From contig NZ_CAKRLH010000031.1 in NCBI RefSeq assembly GCF_934359325.1, forward strand, positions 1 to 12,541: DNA of 12,541 bases, given 5' to 3'. The position numbers and the translations under genes were made by a program. Below the pieces are notes generated by a model. It was not told where the DNA came from and did not search any database. It saw only the letters and a list, made by a program, of their open reading frames with translations. This stretch comes from an uncultured Porphyromonas sp. (GTDB lineage: Bacteria; Bacteroidota; Bacteroidia; Bacteroidales; Porphyromonadaceae). Of this stretch, positions 6,427 to 12,541 are shown one piece after another; positions within the stretch are counted from its first letter, which is position 1; every line of letters starts with the position of its first letter.

Positions 6427-6443
6427 CGACCACAAAGAAGGAT

Positions 6444-6517
6444 GGCGAGGTAGCTCAGCTGGTTAGAGCGCAGGATTCATAATCCTGAGGTCATGGGATC
6501 GTGCCCCATTCTCGCTA
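6444..6517 (+). tRNA. tRNA-Met (CAT), elongator type
   Basis: A complete cloverleaf is visible. The acceptor is GGCGAGG with TCTCGCT, the D arm GCTC-AGCTGGTTA-GAGC, the anticodon arm CAGGA-TTCATAA-TCCTG with anticodon CAT at 6478-6480, the variable loop AGGTC, the T arm ATGGG-ATCGTGC-CCCAT, and the discriminator A at 6517. CCA is not encoded (CTA follows). The D-stem C11-G24 pair and an anticodon stem lacking the three consecutive G-C pairs next to the loop rule out an initiator. A tRNA-Ile2 whose C34 is modified to lysidine also reads CAT in DNA and cannot be fully excluded, although the acceptor (G4-C69, A5-T68) does not look like known Ile2. Two oddities: the first pair is G1-U72, and the T-loop has A54 and T58 where T54 and A58 are normal. 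Confidence 0.93.
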
Positions 6518-6528
6518 CTATTGACGAC

Positions 6529-6570
6529 AAAGAGCTCAGGCGGATGTCCGCCTGAGCTCTTTTCTTCTTT
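6529..6570. terminator. Intrinsic terminator after the tRNA, shared with the maturase operon
   Basis: AAAGAGCTCAGGCGGA (6529-6544) is exactly complementary to 6547-6562, giving a stem of about 15 bp with an ATGT loop, followed on the plus strand by TTTTCTTCTTT-like sequence. This is a classic intrinsic terminator for the tRNA 12 bases downstream. On the minus strand it lies 6 bases after the maturase stop codon (6569-6571) and probably ends that operon too, although the T-run there is short. Confidence 0.9.
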
Positions 6571-7822
6571 ATCTATCCTCGAAGTGGTGGGGGTCGCGGC
6601 GGAGGAGGTCCATGATTGCGGCCGGGGGCTGCTCCTGCTCCAGCTGGCTCCGCATGTAATCCATATAGGGCGCAACGTGGTCAAAGAACTTGTAAAACCC
6701 GCGGCAGAGGTAGTTGAGCCCCGGCTCCCCGTACTCGTCCTTGATGAAGCGGTTCTTGGGACACTCGCCCCAGCAGGCAAAGAGGTAGGGACACTCCCGG
6801 CACTGCCTCGGTAGGGCATCGTACTTATCCCTTCCAAACCTCTGCTGTCTTGGGCTGTACATCATCTCTATCAGCGTTCTAGAGTGGATATTCCCAAGTT
6901 TGTACTTCGGGAAGACGAAGTGATCACAGCTGTAGACATCGCCATTGTACTCCATCACTCCGGCGTGACCGCAGTACTTCGCCATCGTGCAGACTCCCGG
7001 CTGGACACCCATCCAATTGGCGAGCGTAGCATCGAAGAGCTGGATAAAGTACTCTCCCACACCGTCCCTCACCCAGACATCGAAGAGACCACAGAGGAAG
7101 TCTCCCCACTGCTCGGGTGTGACTGAGAAGGAGGACAACTGACTCTCCTCATCAGGCTCCCCGACAGTCGCCAAGCGACCATCCGCATGGTACCTCTCCA
7201 CAATGGGGGCAAACTGTATGTAGTGGCAGCCAATGGACTTGAAGAAAGAGTAAAACCCCTCGGGATCATCGGCATTGAGCGCATTGACGACTGCCAAGAT
7301 ATTGAAGTCCACCCCGTGCCTCTGCAGCAGTCGCACCCCACGCATCACGCGATCAAAGGAGGGCTTGTCGCTCGGGGTGCGCCTTAGGGCATCGTGATAG
7401 GCACGCTCTCCATCGAGGGAGATGCCGACGAGGAAGTGGTTAGCCTTGAAGAATCGACACCACTCATCATTGAGCAGAGTGCCATTGGTCTGAAGCGTAT
7501 TGATGATTCGGTGCCCTCCGGCATACTTGCGCTGGAGCCGAACCGCCTTTTGATAAAAAGAAAGAGGGCGCAGGAGTGCTTCGCCACCATGCCAGGTAAA
7601 GACAACCTCTCCGGTGGACTGGCTGCCGATGTACTCACGCACATACCGCTCCAGCACCTCATCGCTCATCTGCTGGCTCTGAGGCGATGCCACGTCACGG
7701 TAGAGCTCTTTCTTCTCGAGATAATAGCAATAGGTACAGGCGAGGTTGCAGAGCGACCCGGCCGGCTTAGCCATCACGTAGAGCGGACGAGCGAGAGGAT
7801 TAGCGATGGGACGACGATCCAT
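6569..7822 (-). CDS. Anaerobic sulfatase-maturase type radical SAM enzyme
   Basis: This 417-residue enzyme belongs to the anSME family, which uses S-adenosylmethionine and iron-sulfur clusters to turn a Cys or Ser of sulfatases into formylglycine without oxygen. The radical SAM motif is CNLACTYC (C25, C29, C32). The SPASM region carries C278, C284, C299 (VYSCDHFVFPKYKLGNI), C341 and C344 (CRECP), C350, C354 and C373, which fits two auxiliary clusters. LFDATLANW (262-270) with D264 matches the segment holding the catalytic base in the clostridial enzyme. GEVVFTWHGGEALL and QTNGTLL are further family blocks. Its start overlaps the radA stop as TAATG, so translation is probably coupled. No sulfatase lies in this window, so the substrate must be elsewhere or be another protein. 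Sulfatase-free relatives with other peptide substrates exist, so the sulfatase role is likely but not certain. Confidence 0.9.
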   Translation of the reverse strand: MDRRPIANPLARPLYVMAKPAGSLCNLACTYCYYLEKKELYRDVASPQSQQMSDEVLERYVREYIGSQSTGEVVFTWHGGEALLRPLSFYQKAVRLQRKYAGGHRIINTLQTNGTLLNDEWCRFFKANHFLVGISLDGERAYHDALRRTPSDKPSFDRVMRGVRLLQRHGVDFNILAVVNALNADDPEGFYSFFKSIGCHYIQFAPIVERYHADGRLATVGEPDEESQLSSFSVTPEQWGDFLCGLFDVWVRDGVGEYFIQLFDATLANWMGVQPGVCTMAKYCGHAGVMEYNGDVYSCDHFVFPKYKLGNIHSRTLIEMMYSPRQQRFGRDKYDALPRQCRECPYLFACWGECPKNRFIKDEYGEPGLNYLCRGFYKFFDHVAPYMDYMRSQLEQEQPPAAIMDLLRRDPHHFEDR

Positions 7823-9207
7823 TACGACTTAAATAGGTATCTAAAGGCTTCATCCACCCGACTGACCGGCACGACTCTTATGGAGGAGCTCCTGCTGAGA
7901 TCAAGGCTCTTGGCATTGTCCTGAGGGATGATGATCTGACGGAAGCCGATCTTCTCCGCTTCGGCGACACGCTGAGCAATACGAGACACAGCGCGCACCT
8001 CACCGCTCAGACCTACCTCACCGGTGACGCATATCTCTCGACTGATCGGGAGGTCAAGGCTGGAGGAGAGTACGGCAGAGAGGATGGCGAGGTCGATGCC
8101 CGGGTCGGTGATGTAGAGCCCGCCTGCGATATTGAGGAAGACATCCTTCTGCACAAGCTTAAAGTTGGCTCGCTTCTCCAGCACAGCAAGGAGCATATTG
8201 GCACGGCGGAGGTCAGTCCCTGTGGCAGCGTGCTGAGGATAATTGTAGACCGCTGAGGAGACTAATGCCTGAGTCTCCACTAAGAGTGGGCGTATCCCCT
8301 CCATGGTCACGCCGATACAGATCCCGCTCAGGCCCTGGTCGCTCCCGGAGAGGAGCATCTCGGAGGGATTGGTTACCTGCCGGAGCCCTTCCTGCTTCAT
8401 CTCGTAGAGGCCGATCTCAGAGGTGTTGCCGAAGCGATTTTTCAGAGACCTGAGGATCCTATACTGGTGGTTTCGGTCGCCCTCAAAGCGCAGAACGGTG
8501 TCGACTAAGTGCTCCATGATCTTTGGTCCGGCGATCTCACCATCCTTGGTGATGTGGCCGATGATGATCACCGGGATATTGGTATGCTTCGCAAAAGCCA
8601 TCAGCGCTGACGTACACTCCCTCACCTGCGCAAGGCTACCGGGAGCAGACTCACTTCGGGAGGTTCGCATCGTCTGGATGGAGTCGACGACCAGTAGGTC
8701 GGGGCGTGAGGACTGAGCGGTCTCGATGATCGTCTCGACGTCCGTCTCCGAGTAGAGGAGGCATCGTGAGATCGACGAGGCGTCGGTGATACGCTCCGCC
8801 CGGATGCGTATCTGCCCCATACTCTCCTCCCCGCTGACGTAGAGCGTGGTGATGTCGGGATTGCGCAGCACGCTCTGCAGGACAAGGGTACTCTTGCCGA
8901 TGCCCGGCTCACCGCCCATCAGGACGAGGGATCCCTTGACGAGTCCCCCGCCGAGGACGCGATTAAGCTCACCATCACGCATATCCATACGCGGAGCACT
9001 CTCGGGCGAGACCTCACAGAGCGGCACCGGCCGGTGTCCTCCCTCCGTGCGATCGCTTCGGATCTTCACCCCCGGGAGATCATCCCGGACGCGAAACTCC
9101 TTGAGACTATCCCACTCCCCACAGGAGGGACAGCGCCCCAGCCACTTGGGGAAGTCCTCGCCGCAGTTGCTGCAGACGTAGACCACCTTGTCCTTACCTC
9201 CGCTCAT
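7822..9207 (-). CDS. radA: DNA repair protein RadA
   Basis: This 461-residue protein is full-length RadA/Sms, a RecA-like ATPase that drives branch migration in recombination repair. In order it has a C4 zinc finger (C12, C15, C26, C29 around EDFPKWLGRCPSCGEW), a RecA-type core with Walker A GGEPGIGKST (98-107) and Walker B LLVVDS (171-176), the RadA-specific KNRFG motif (256-260), and a C-terminal Lon-protease-like domain (about 285-461, with TGEVGLSGEVRAV). The Lon-like domain is non-proteolytic in this family. It is the middle gene of a minus-strand run: its ATG is 6 bases after the oxidoreductase stop, and its stop overlaps the maturase start by one base. Confidence 0.97.
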   Translation of the reverse strand: MSGGKDKVVYVCSNCGEDFPKWLGRCPSCGEWDSLKEFRVRDDLPGVKIRSDRTEGGHRPVPLCEVSPESAPRMDMRDGELNRVLGGGLVKGSLVLMGGEPGIGKSTLVLQSVLRNPDITTLYVSGEESMGQIRIRAERITDASSISRCLLYSETDVETIIETAQSSRPDLLVVDSIQTMRTSRSESAPGSLAQVRECTSALMAFAKHTNIPVIIIGHITKDGEIAGPKIMEHLVDTVLRFEGDRNHQYRILRSLKNRFGNTSEIGLYEMKQEGLRQVTNPSEMLLSGSDQGLSGICIGVTMEGIRPLLVETQALVSSAVYNYPQHAATGTDLRRANMLLAVLEKRANFKLVQKDVFLNIAGGLYITDPGIDLAILSAVLSSSLDLPISREICVTGEVGLSGEVRAVSRIAQRVAEAEKIGFRQIIIPQDNAKSLDLSRSSSIRVVPVSRVDEAFRYLFKS

Positions 9208-9213
9208 CGCTCG

Positions 9214-9729
9214 TCACTCGGTGCAGAACTGCTTGTAGTACTCAACGCTCTCCGGGAGTCGCTCACTGACGTCCTCGGCATCGGCACTGAAGAAGGAGAA
9301 TATGCGCCCAAACCTTGCTCCCGCATAGTCAATGCTGCTAATGATGGGGAGAAAGAGCCCCTGCAGTCCGTCCTCTCCGTAGACCTCCTCCGAGGGGACA
9401 CCGGCAGAGGTGGCGAGGTCAATCAGCTTTCCGTCGAGGGTGCCCTCTCCACCGGCTGCCGATCCGGCGCCCCAGACCTGATCGATCCAGCACTTCATCA
9501 CGCCGGGGACGGACATCCAGTAGAGAGGAAACTGCAGGATAACCCGATCCGCCTCACGGAGCAGCTTCTTCTCCGCCTCCACGTCAAAGGTCATGCCCGA
9601 CCCACAGGCATCGGCGAGGCAGTGGATGGTGAGGTCGGGATCATTCATCGCTCTCAGGCCCTCGACCCAGCCCCTTGACACGGTGGACTCCACCAGATGG
9701 GGATGTCCCACAACAACTAATGTTTTCAT
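9214..9729 (-). CDS. Flavodoxin-fold NAD(P)H-dependent oxidoreductase
   Basis: With the preferred start this is a 171-residue protein of the KefF/MdaB/YwrO-like family, FMN- or FAD-dependent quinone or general NAD(P)H reductases. It begins MKTLVVVGHPH, the typical first strand and flavin phosphate-binding loop. VILQFPLYWMSVPGVMKCWIDQVWG carries the family's conserved P-x-YW and W-D blocks, and IDLATSAGVPSEEVYG is the second flavin-contact region. An upstream in-frame ATG at 9774 would add 15 residues (MATFVSKELSKTIFL), but that extension overlaps a perfect -7 promoter box at 9762-9769, so 9729 is the better start. It is the first gene of the operon with radA and the maturase. The substrate is unknown; a redox-stress role is a guess from the family. 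Confidence 0.88.
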   Translation of the reverse strand: MKTLVVVGHPHLVESTVSRGWVEGLRAMNDPDLTIHCLADACGSGMTFDVEAEKKLLREADRVILQFPLYWMSVPGVMKCWIDQVWGAGSAAGGEGTLDGKLIDLATSAGVPSEEVYGEDGLQGLFLPIISSIDYAGARFGRIFSFFSADAEDVSERLPESVEYYKQFCTE

Positions 9730-9761
9730 AAGAAAAATCGTTTTACTTAGTTCCTTTGAGA

Positions 9762-9789
9762 CAAATGTAGCCATTTAAGGGGAGACAAA
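9762..9789 (-). promoter_or_regulatory. Promoter of the oxidoreductase-radA-maturase operon
   Basis: The minus strand reads TACATTTG at 9769-9762, a perfect -7 box. A TTTG (CAAA on the plus strand at 9786-9789) lies upstream with a 16-bp spacer, shorter than the usual 19-21. The leader to the ATG at 9729 would be about 25-30 bases. Confidence 0.65.
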
Positions 9790-9813
9790 GTCGGGGAGTT
9801 CGCCATTTTTGTC

Positions 9814-9821
9814 TATCATTG
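9814..9821 (+). promoter_or_regulatory. Possible -7 box of the HAD phosphatase gene
   Basis: TATCATTG differs from TAnnTTTG at one base and sits 25 bp before the ATG at 9847, a sensible distance. No clear -33 TTTG is seen at the right spacing. GGAAGAG just before the ATG could help ribosome binding. Confidence 0.35.
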
Positions 9822-9846
9822 CACTCGTAACACAAGGAAGAGAAAG

Positions 9847-10470
9847 ATGATTAAGAACGTATTAGTTGATGTCGGAGGAGTACTGATAGACCTCCACAGG
9901 TCAGTCGCTGTCGATCGGCTGAGAGAGCTGGGAGTAAAGGATGCAGACGAGATGCTGGATGCCTACCGCCAGACCGGCGGCTTCCTCGACTACGAGAGCG
10001 GGCGGATCAGCACGGAGGACTTTGCGCACCATCTCTCCGAGACCTACCACAGAGAGATCACCATAGAGCAGCTCCGGTGGGCCCTGCTTGGCTTCCTCAA
10101 GCGCGTCTGTGAGGAGAAGCTCACCTTCCTCGAGGAGGAGATCGCACCGCACTATCGGGTACTGGCGCTCTCCAATACCAATCCCCTGCTGTATGACTAC
10201 TTCGAGAGCAAGGACTTCATCTCCTCCGGCAGACCGCTGTCAGACTTCTTTGAGCGTGTCTTTACCTCCTACACTATGGGGATGTGCAAGCCGGAGCGCG
10301 AGATCTTCCTGAGGGTCCTCGAGGAGGCATCCCTACGACCGGAGGAGACACTCTTCCTCGACGACGGCCCCGCCAATACCGCCATGGCCCGATCCCTCGG
10401 TATGGTAGCCTACACCTGCAAGAATGAGGAGGACTGGCGGGACCCGATCCGCCGCCTGCTGGTCAGATAA
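9847..10470 (+). CDS. HAD-superfamily phosphatase, YihX-like
   Basis: This 207-residue cytosolic protein is a HAD hydrolase of the subgroup containing E. coli YihX (glucose-1-phosphatase). Motif I is VDVGGVLIDL with nucleophile D8. The second aspartate of the common DxD is replaced by G10, which is normal for this GGVL/GNVI subgroup and is not a defect. Motif II is LALSNTN (S109), motif III MCKPE (K148), and motif IV FLDDGPANT (D172, D173). Residues about 17-90 form the helical cap. The sugar- or nucleotide-phosphate substrate cannot be predicted with confidence. The gene is divergent from the oxidoreductase operon (117 bp between the ATGs) and its last 8 bp overlap the end of the convergent feoB gene. 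Confidence 0.88.
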   Translation: MIKNVLVDVGGVLIDLHRSVAVDRLRELGVKDADEMLDAYRQTGGFLDYESGRISTEDFAHHLSETYHREITIEQLRWALLGFLKRVCEEKLTFLEEEIAPHYRVLALSNTNPLLYDYFESKDFISSGRPLSDFFERVFTSYTMGMCKPEREIFLRVLEEASLRPEETLFLDDGPANTAMARSLGMVAYTCKNEEDWRDPIRRLLVR

Positions 10471-12541
10471 GTAGCGCCGTCAGCAGGTAGGCAAGCCAGG
10501 AGAGGAGCCAGGCGACAGCCGTCGCATAGACGGCGTCAAAGACCGCCCACTTGTAGGACCCGGTCTCCCTCCCCACCGCAACGAATGTAGCAATACAAGG
10601 GAAGTAGAGCAGGACGAAGACAAGGAAAGCGACCACCGTAGGGATCGTCAGCACCGGACTCCCATCCGCATAGGTAGCCTTCTGCAGTCGCTGTGAGAGG
10701 GAGGAGGTGTCTGATTCGTCCCCCACATAGAGCACCCCGAGTGTACTCACCACCACCTCCTTAGCGGCCACACCGGTTAGCGTTGATACGGAGAGTCGCC
10801 AGTCGAAGTGCTGGGGAGCAAAGACCGGTGAAATCGCCCTCCCCAGCCGACCGATGTATGACTGCTCCTGTGAGATGATCCGTAGCTGACGCTCCGGAGT
10901 GAGGGTCTCAAAGCTCGCCGCCTCATCCGGTCCCACCCGGTCGAGATAGGAGGCCACCAACTCCTCCCCTCGAGGTGTCTCCAGACTGTCTACGTGGGGG
11001 AAGTAGCCCAGTGCCCAGATGATCACCGTCGCAGCGAGGATCGTGGTTGCCATTTTCTGGAGATACTGCCGCGCCCGCTCCCAGGTGTGGATCGCAATGG
11101 TCTTGGCAGCCGGCACCCGATAGGGTGGCATCTCTATGACATAGGGGGTCTCATCGTCCATGGAGAGTACCTTGGAGAAAAGGAGGGAGGACAGCACACC
11201 GACCAGGATCCCGAGGAGATAAATGGAGAAGAGGGCCACCCCTGCATGCCGTGGGAAGAAGGTCCCCACCAGCAAGAGATAGACCGGGAGCCGCGCGCTA
11301 CAGCTCATAAAAGGCGTCACCAGGATCGTGATCAGGCGAGACTTTGGACTCTCGATCGTGCGTGCTCCCATGATCGCCGGGACACTGCACCCAAAGCCCA
11401 TAAGCATTGGCACGAAGCTCTTGCCATGCAGCCCTATCGCCGCCATAAGCCGATCCATGATAAAGGCGGCCCTGGCGAGGTAGCCCGTGTCCTCCATCAG
11501 GCTGATGCAGAGGTAGAGGATGAGGATATTGGGGAGAAAAACCAGCACGCCACCTACGCCACCTATTACACCGTCGACCAGAAGTGACCTCAGAGGCCCC
11601 TCGCTCATCACCCCCTCCAGCAGACTACCAAGCCACCCCATACCGCTCTCTATCCAGTCCATCGGGTACTGACCGAGGGTGAAGGTGAGCTCAAAGGTGA
11701 GAAACATCAGAAGCAAGAAGATAGGGAATCCCCACACCCGGTGAGTCACCAGGTCATCGATACGCTTATCGATCCGTGTGGATCGCCCCTCGCTCCGCCG
11801 TATGTAGATCCCGTCAAGTATCGTCCTGATATGCCGATAGCGACTGTCGATCACTTGCTGCTCAAGTGCGCCATCAGCCTCATCTGCTCCGGCGTGGCTC
11901 TCGACAATCCCGTCCACCTGCTCCAGCACACGGCTGCCGGCGGGATCACGACGAGTCACATAGTCTCTGAGGGACTTGTCCTGCTCCAGCAGCTTGATAG
12001 CGAGGAAGTCAGGACGGAGCCAGGCTGTCTCATCACCTAGTGAGGTCTCAGACTCTATGAGTCGAGTCACCTCCTCTATCGACTCTCTGAGCGAGCTCTC
12101 GTACCGCACACTCGGACCTGACGGACGATGGGCAGACGCAAGTCGCTCCCGGTGTAGACGAGCCACAGTAGCAAAGAGCTCCCTCAGCCCCTCACCGGTC
12201 CGACCAATGGTCGGGATCACCGGCATGCCGAGCCGTCTCGACAGCGCCTTGATATCGAGTCTCGTCCCACTCTCCCTCAGCTCATCATACATATTTAGCG
12301 CCACAATGGTCGGCACCCCGGCCTCCATGAGCTGGACCGTCATGTATAGGTTTCGCTCCAGATTGGATCCATCGATGACGTTGACGATCACATCGGGCGG
12401 TGTCTCGGTCTCAAAGAGCTGATGAGTCACAAACTTCTCCTCCGGACTATAGGAGGAGAGGGAGTACGTGCCGGGCAAGTCGACGAGGTGGAATAGGGTA
12501 TCTCCCTGTCGGTAGTCTGCCACAGCCGCCGCCACAGTCAC
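10463..12541 (-). CDS. feoB: Ferrous iron transporter FeoB, N-terminus outside the window
   Basis: The 692 visible residues are most of FeoB, the inner-membrane Fe(II) transporter with a cytoplasmic GTPase domain. The window cuts the gene upstream: the first GTPase motif (G1, GxxxxGKS/T) is missing, while G3 DLPG (21-24), G4 NMYD (83-86) and G5-like TIGRTGEG (111-118) are present. By comparison with E. coli FeoB at least about 35 residues are absent, more if a FeoA domain is fused as in some relatives. The helical spacer spans about 150-250. Membrane segments follow from about residue 268, with gate blocks GFGCSVPAIMGARTI (382-396, C385), FMSCSARLPVY (411-421, C414), VAAKEVVVSTLGVLY (591-605) and FPCIATFVAVGRE (647-659, C649). 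The C-terminus is complete. The GTG at the window edge is not a real start. Confidence 0.97.
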   Translation of the reverse strand: MTVAAAVADYRQGDTLFHLVDLPGTYSLSSYSPEEKFVTHQLFETETPPDVIVNVIDGSNLERNLYMTVQLMEAGVPTIVALNMYDELRESGTRLDIKALSRRLGMPVIPTIGRTGEGLRELFATVARLHRERLASAHRPSGPSVRYESSLRESIEEVTRLIESETSLGDETAWLRPDFLAIKLLEQDKSLRDYVTRRDPAGSRVLEQVDGIVESHAGADEADGALEQQVIDSRYRHIRTILDGIYIRRSEGRSTRIDKRIDDLVTHRVWGFPIFLLLMFLTFELTFTLGQYPMDWIESGMGWLGSLLEGVMSEGPLRSLLVDGVIGGVGGVLVFLPNILILYLCISLMEDTGYLARAAFIMDRLMAAIGLHGKSFVPMLMGFGCSVPAIMGARTIESPKSRLITILVTPFMSCSARLPVYLLLVGTFFPRHAGVALFSIYLLGILVGVLSSLLFSKVLSMDDETPYVIEMPPYRVPAAKTIAIHTWERARQYLQKMATTILAATVIIWALGYFPHVDSLETPRGEELVASYLDRVGPDEAASFETLTPERQLRIISQEQSYIGRLGRAISPVFAPQHFDWRLSVSTLTGVAAKEVVVSTLGVLYVGDESDTSSLSQRLQKATYADGSPVLTIPTVVAFLVFVLLYFPCIATFVAVGRETGSYKWAVFDAVYATAVAWLLSWLAYLLTALLI

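Larger units (their letters stand above)
5682..6443. other. 762-bp intergenic region rich in repeats
   Basis: I see no credible protein gene on either strand between coaA and the tRNA. The few open frames are under about 80 codons and have no recognisable motif; one runs straight into the tRNA. The region holds the coaA promoter side, a palindrome/hairpin block (5743-5770), an inverted repeat around TTTGCAAA (5867-5890), a 60-bp imperfect direct repeat (5921-5980 and 6285-6344), a 22-bp periodic array (5991-6051), a short hairpin CGCCTC-AAG-GAGGCG (6124-6138), an inverted repeat around ACTTCGAAGT (6348-6367), and the tRNA promoter (6396-6426). The middle part (about 6060-6280) shows only scattered short palindromes such as CCGGCGCCGG (6089-6098). 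It may be debris of former insertion sequences plus regulatory DNA. Confidence 0.6.

Noticed and set aside
6224..6466. 80-codon plus-strand open frame before the tRNA
   Set aside because: It crosses a direct repeat, the tRNA promoter and the first part of the tRNA, has no motif and has no start signal.
6444..6570. tRNA gene as an attachment site with an integrated element
   Set aside because: No second copy of the tRNA 3' end, no integrase and no cargo genes are seen in the window; downstream is an immediate terminator and a housekeeping operon.
9034..9678. 214-codon plus-strand open frame
   Set aside because: It lies opposite radA and the oxidoreductase gene; its composition reflects the complementary strand and no family is recognisable.
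9868..9879. HAD motif I lacking the second aspartate, possible dead enzyme
   Set aside because: YihX and related GGVL/GNVI proteins also carry glycine at this position, and motifs II-IV are intact.
10994..11587. 197-codon plus-strand open frame
   Set aside because: It lies entirely opposite the feoB membrane domain and is rich in H, R and D as expected for an antisense shadow of membrane helices.
12539..12541. GTG at the window edge as the feoB start
   Set aside because: The GTPase G1 motif that must precede DLPG is missing, so the frame simply continues beyond the window.

Overview
The window looks like chromosomal DNA of a Bacteroidota bacterium, most likely Porphyromonas or a close relative. 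Three things point there: the protein families (a DUF5063 protein, a RlmI-type methyltransferase, an anaerobic sulfatase-maturase type radical SAM enzyme, FeoB), perfect Bacteroidota -7 promoter boxes (TAnnTTTG) in front of three transcription units, and weak Shine-Dalgarno signals at most starts. By eye the DNA is moderately GC-rich. The species cannot be fixed from sequence reading alone.

Layout. (1) 7-4648, plus strand: five tightly packed genes that look like one operon, in the order DUF5063 protein, DEDD 3'-5' exonuclease with a lysine/arginine-rich tail, RlmI-like rRNA methyltransferase, MltF-like lipoprotein lytic transglycosylase, and uracil phosphoribosyltransferase (upp). A hairpin with an 18-bp perfect stem (4665-4717) separates upp from the convergent gene. 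(2) 4731-5681, minus strand: type I pantothenate kinase (coaA), with a -7 box at 5717-5724. (3) 5682-6443: about 760 bases without a credible gene, but rich in structure. It holds a 60-bp imperfect direct repeat in two copies exactly 364 bp apart, three CGGGTTTAG units spaced exactly 22 bp (the first inside an 18-bp perfect palindrome), and several inverted repeats. (4) 6444-6517: a tRNA with a CAT anticodon (elongator Met), with its own promoter and a strong terminator. (5) 6569-9729, minus strand: a three-gene operon transcribed as flavodoxin-fold NAD(P)H oxidoreductase, radA, radical SAM maturase. The last two overlap as TAATG. (6) 9847-10470, plus strand: a YihX-like HAD phosphatase, divergent from that operon. 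(7) 10463-12541, minus strand: the ferrous iron transporter feoB, whose N-terminal end lies beyond the window. It converges on the HAD gene and overlaps it by 8 bp.

Most genes are housekeeping: RNA processing and modification, pyrimidine salvage, CoA synthesis, recombination repair, cell-wall turnover and iron uptake. I see no defence system, prophage, CRISPR array or complete insertion sequence. The least explained part is the repeat-rich intergenic block between coaA and the tRNA gene. The other unusual points are the tRNA T-loop, which appears to carry a swapped 54-58 pair, and a pantothenate kinase very like the proteobacterial type I enzyme.
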